From assembly GCA_036250195.1 (NCBI GenBank), contig JAVHZZ010000004.1:144155729-144219728 (forward strand): a DNA stretch of 64,000 bases. The letters run 5' to 3'. The position numbers were made by a program, and so were the translations under genes. The notes beneath the pieces are model-generated. The model saw only the letters and a list, made by a program, of their open reading frames with translations, ran no database searches and was not told where the DNA came from. This stretch comes from Mixophyes australis. Taxonomy: Eukaryota; Chordata; Amphibia; Anura; Limnodynastidae. Within the stretch, counting starts at the first letter, position 1. Each line of letters begins with the position of its first letter. Below are positions 60,640-64,000 of the stretch, one piece after another.

Positions 60640-62289
60640 ACTTCTCTAACTGCACTGGACATTGCAACTATTTCTTTAAATTCTCTCAAATTTGTTGCCT
60701 TTTACTCTAAATCCCAATGTTTAACAAATTGCTTTTATTACTCTCCTTTCATGGCATTATCTTTAGGACTATATCATCCATCACCCTTCCTACAGCACGC
60801 AACTTTGTGCACATTGCCCCTTCATAGCTCTACTCACCTCTATTCAATACTCCTGAACTTTTGTCCTATCCATATTCAATAACTGGAACAGTCTCATCCT
60901 GTCACCAGAAAATAAAAGGTCACACATTTTACAATCATCTTATCTATCTTTCTCTCTCTCTGCTTCTATTAGCTGGTGATATATCACCTAATCCTGGTAC
61001 CCCACACTCCTCCAAACATATATATCAGAAAACTACAGATATCCAGTGAACCTCAAAAACATCACCTGTCTCCCATCTCTTCCAAAGTGCTTTAAATGTA
61101 CTCTCTGTTGGTAACAAACTTACCTCCATACCCAACTTCTTCCTCTCGAACAAACTCAACCTTCTGCCAACAGCTGACACTGCATCACCTGCAGCCCTTT
61201 TACATGGTGGTCAACATTTCACCCACACCTACCAGACCTGGAGGCAAACAAGGAGGTGGGGATTGACTACTTCTTTCCCCACAGTGCACATTCACAGTTC
61301 TACCAACTAACCCATTAACCCATCACTTTCTTTCATATCTGTTGAAGTGCATGCTATTAGGATCTTCAATAAATTCTCAGTTTCATGAACATTTCTCTGC
61401 ATGTTTTCCCCACTTCTTATCTTGCTTCATCCCCACCATCATCCTGGGTGATTAAAACATCCACATTGTTAATCCATGAACTACTCTCTCTAACCTCTTT
61501 CAGCCTCTCCTAGTGTGTTGAATTCTCTACTCATCGGGATGGCAGTTGCCTTGATCTTATTTTCTGTAGACTATGCTCAGTTTCTGATTTCCTTACCACT
61601 CCTTTCCCCCTCTTGGATAATCATCTTATCAGATACACACTCACCCCCACTGCTCTACCCTCTCTGCTGTTAAACTATACCAGGCCTCCTAATACCTGCA
61701 AAAATCTTAACTCTATTAATTTGCAACAGTTTTCCACCTTTCTCTGTCCAACACCTTTTCTACATTCTCCTGCCCTAAAATAGCAGTACCTAATTTTCAC
61801 TAAACCCTAGCAATAGCTCTTGATCGCGTGGCTCCAGGGAATATTCATACTCCATATGGACTTTGATGTGAGTTGTAGCATACTAAAGTAACACAAAATC
61901 TTCAAAAGGTTTTCCATGAAGCAGAATGTCACTGGCGTATATCTCATATCTCTAATGATTACTTCATATATACTTTTATCTACAACTCCTTTTGAAATGC
62001 TTTGGACACTGCAAAACAAACATGCTTCCAATCGCTCATCTCTGCTCAGGCTTCTAACCCCCAAACGCCTTTTTAATATATTTACATCTCTTCTCAACCC
62101 TCCCACCCCAAACACTCTGATCAGTGTCCAGAATGTTGGCAACTACTTCAGAGGCAAAATTGATAAGACTAGAAATGGGATCATCTTCCTCGACAAGCAA
62201 TCACCTCAATTCCTTCCCAGCACCCTCTAACACCCTCTTTTCAGTTGATTCCACATATGTAAATGAAGTGGGATCAAATGAAGTGGGAT
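60640..62289 (+). mobile_element. L2/CR1-type LINE fragment, plus strand
   Basis: LLLLAGDISPNPG (near 60967-61005) is the N-terminal signature of L2/CR1-type ORF2 endonuclease. The stretches GACCTGGAGGCAAACAAGGA (near 61228) and GGACACTGCAAAACAAACAT (near 62003) match, in reverse orientation, 58740 and 58110 of the minus copy. All frames are broken. It ends where the second Gypsy element inserted. Confidence 0.82.
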
Positions 62290-62898
62290 TGTCAGACGCC
62301 GTCCCCGCTGATTCCCTGTCAGACGAAGAACGGACGTCTGACTTCTCTGTCAGCTGCCGCGGGACTCCGCTGACGGGTACTCGGGCGCATGCGCCCTGTT
62401 CTCAGTCCCGTAACGGGACGCCGCTTCTCCTCTCTGCCAATCACTGCAGTCAGCCCTCTATTTAAACCTGTCTCTGGCGCCATTAGGGTGCCAGAGTAAC
62501 AGGTTCACCACCAGTGTTCCTGGCTTCCTTATTCTCCATACTCCTGAGTATCCTGCTTCCTGATTACCTGTTGTGACCCCGGCTTGGTGACCATTCTACT
62601 CTTCTGTGTGAGCCATTCTGTACTGTGACTTCGGCTTGGCGACTATTCCTTTGGATTACCCTCTGTACCTGATATTCCTGATTGCTGTGACCCGGAACCG
62701 TCTGACCTTTCTACACTACACTGGTGACTGGCTAATAGGACCGCGACCTGCGTGCCCTGTGCAGCAAAGTCCAAACCTCCTTGCGGGGGTCCCTGGTGAA
62801 CACCAGGGGCACATTAGACTCTGCGCCTGTTAGACCAGTTGCGCTAATACCGGTTAGTGTTTACTCCTCTCCAGTATCCCTAGGCCTACGGCCTGACA
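62290..62898 (+). repeat. 5' LTR of second Gypsy element (609 bp)
   Basis: Runs from TGTCAGACGCCGTC to CTACGGCCTGACA. A TATTTAAACC near 62459 is a plausible TATA region. GACTCCGCTGACGG/CGGGACGCC words make the first third GC-rich. The right part contains CCTTGCGGGGGTCCCTGG, shared with the solo LTR at 59209. Confidence 0.92.
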
Positions 62899-62927
62899 GT
62901 TTACTCTGGCCATGACTGACAGTACCG
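62899..62927 (+). promoter_or_regulatory. Candidate primer-binding region overlapping gag start
   Basis: Only 13 bases separate the LTR end from the gag ATG at 62912. CTCTGGCCATGACTGACA here resembles AACCGGCCATACAGACA after the 5' LTR of the first element (4656-4672). A shared block at this spot is where a primer-binding site is expected. The priming tRNA is not identified. Confidence 0.45.
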
Positions 62928-63859
62928 GAGAACCCTCAGCCCGAGATCTCCTCATCCATTTAGGAGTACGGGTAGAACAGCAAGAGGCCAACCAAGTGCA
63001 ACTCCTACAGTGTATACAAGGGGTGATTTCTCGCCTGGATTCCCTGAGCATCCCTCAGGCAGCTGCTCCAGCCTCAGCTCCTGTTCCTGCTCCTGCTCCA
63101 GCCTCTGTGCCTCCTACCGGAGCTGTTGCCGCCTCTAGAACTCTACGGATTCCTACCCCGGAGAAGTATGACGGTAATCCCAAAGGATGCCGTGGATTTT
63201 TGAATCAGTGTTCCATCCAATTCGAATTGACACCGGAGAATTTCTCATCCGAGAGAGCTAAGGTGGCCTATATTATTTCTCTTTTGACAGGACAAGCCCT
63301 AGCCTGGGCCTCCCCACTTTGGGAGCGGAGAGATGGATTTCTCCTCCATTCTGACACCTTTATTGAGAACTTTCGAAAGGTATTTGATGAGCCCGGCCGA
63401 GTGTCTTCGGCTGCATCTAGTCTGCTAGCTCTTCGTCAAGGCTCCCTTACAGCAGGTCAATACGCTGTTCAGTTCCGTACCTTAGCCTCAGAAATAGGAT
63501 GGAATGATGAGGCTCTAACGGCTACCTATTGGCAAGGTCTGTCTTATCCTATCAAGGACGCTCTGGCTTCCCAAGATCTTCCGTCCAAGCTTGATGATTT
63601 GGTCTCTCTGTCTATCAAGGTAGACATTCGCCATCAAGAGCGTTCTACGGAGAAGATCCAGGGTCGCCATACTGTTCGCCTGGCTCCCCGTTTCCAATCT
63701 CCAGTTCTTCCAGCCGAAGAGCCGATGCAAATTGGACGCTCTCGTTTGTCTCGGGATGAAAGGGAACGCAGGATTAAGAACCGTTTGTGTCTATACTGTG
63801 GAGAATCCGGCCATCTGTTGTCTTCTTGTCCAAAGAAGCCGGAAAACTCCACCGCCTAG
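62912..63859 (+). CDS. gag: Gypsy Gag, intact (315 aa)
   Basis: Capsid-forming protein of the retrotransposon. The start is the first ATG after the LTR (MTDSTGEPSARDLL...). Residues 15-50 look helical. Residues 52-75 are an Ala/Pro-rich linker with PVPAPAPA. Residues 80-250 form the Gag core (RIPTPEKYDGNPKGCRGFLN..., then FRTLASEIGWNDEALTATYW). A CCHC knuckle CLYCGESGHLLSSC lies near residues 293-306. Core and knuckle match the Gag of the 2391 element. It stops with TAG at 63857-63859, and protease continues in the -1 frame. It is the only complete, motif-supported protein frame in the window. Confidence 0.93.
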   Translation: MTDSTGEPSARDLLIHLGVRVEQQEANQVQLLQCIQGVISRLDSLSIPQAAAPASAPVPAPAPASVPPTGAVAASRTLRIPTPEKYDGNPKGCRGFLNQCSIQFELTPENFSSERAKVAYIISLLTGQALAWASPLWERRDGFLLHSDTFIENFRKVFDEPGRVSSAASSLLALRQGSLTAGQYAVQFRTLASEIGWNDEALTATYWQGLSYPIKDALASQDLPSKLDDLVSLSIKVDIRHQERSTEKIQGRHTVRLAPRFQSPVLPAEEPMQIGRSRLSRDERERRIKNRLCLYCGESGHLLSSCPKKPENSTA

Positions 63860-64000
63860 GCAACACCAGGGAGGTTGTTCTAGGTTTCTGTCTCCATTCT
63901 CCCTCTCCTTCAAAAGATAACAGTTTTCTGATGCCTGTTACTCTCAAGTTTTCGGATACTTCCCTAAACTGTTCTGCATTTGTGGATTCTGGATCTGCAG
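63829..64000 (+). CDS. pol: Gypsy Pro-Pol N-terminus in -1 frame, cut by window end
   Basis: The frame one base behind gag is open from at least 63829 to the window end and finishes with AFVDSGSA, the D(S/T)G active-site motif of retropepsin. It overlaps the end of gag. Protein from this frame would need a -1 shift or would reflect a small indel. The rest of Pol is outside the window. Confidence 0.8.

Larger units (their letters stand above)
62290..64000 (+). mobile_element. Second Gypsy element, 5' part, cut by window end
   Basis: A 609-bp 5' LTR, a 13-base leader, an intact gag and the start of a protease in the -1 frame. It inserted in the plus-strand LINE; the expected target duplication is GGGAT (62285-62289), whose right copy lies outside the window. 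The intact gag suggests it is younger than the element at 2391. Confidence 0.9.

Overview
This window is eukaryotic repeat-rich DNA with no recognisable host gene, host exon, tRNA or rRNA gene. The mix of elements points to a vertebrate with a large genome, most likely an anuran amphibian: Ty3/Gypsy chromoviruses, an L1-type LINE, L2/CR1-type LINEs, a tRNA-headed SINE with the conserved V-SINE-type centre, many non-autonomous hAT and Harbinger-like elements, and a U2 snRNA-headed retroposon. The species is an inference; no host protein is available to confirm it. Nearly every coding-like frame belongs to a transposable element, and almost all are broken.

Layout. 1-2.4 kb: AT-rich DNA with a palindromic MITE and a TA array. 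2.4-9.5 kb: a nearly complete but inactive Gypsy chromovirus (LTR-gag-pol-LTR) whose 5' LTR is split by a 2.0 kb hAT element with a perfect 8-bp target duplication. 11.4-12.0 and 14.8-15.5 kb: antisense solo LTRs. 12.7-13.5 kb: a U2-headed, A-tailed retroposon with a 17-bp target duplication. 17.2-18.7 kb: a Helitron-like segment and a hAT-like element. 19.0-24.0 kb: a roughly 1.0 kb solo LTR stretched to 5 kb by two hAT insertions; the larger (3.8 kb) holds a 419-bp-arm foldback and several tandem arrays. 27.0-32.1 kb: an L1 element bounded by a 19-bp duplication, with a broken ORF2 and no visible ORF1. 34.2-37.7 kb: a 340-bp SINE split by a 3.2 kb hAT rich in minisatellites. 40-55 kb: mostly anonymous DNA with small DNA transposons (two Harbinger-like, a perfect hAT MITE, a MITE inside a MITE, and a hAT with a minisatellite). 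56-62 kb: L2-type LINE remnants on both strands plus a solo LTR. 62.3 kb to the end: the 5' LTR and intact gag of a second Gypsy element, running off the window.

The strongest results are insertion boundaries. Target-site duplications read directly from the sequence allow most elements to be cut out and their order of insertion inferred. The main hunt result is a recurring architecture: four non-autonomous hAT elements each carry a purine-rich exon-like stretch, a strong AGGTAAGT donor-like site and one or more minisatellite arrays. I saw no candidate for a new defence or biosynthetic system.
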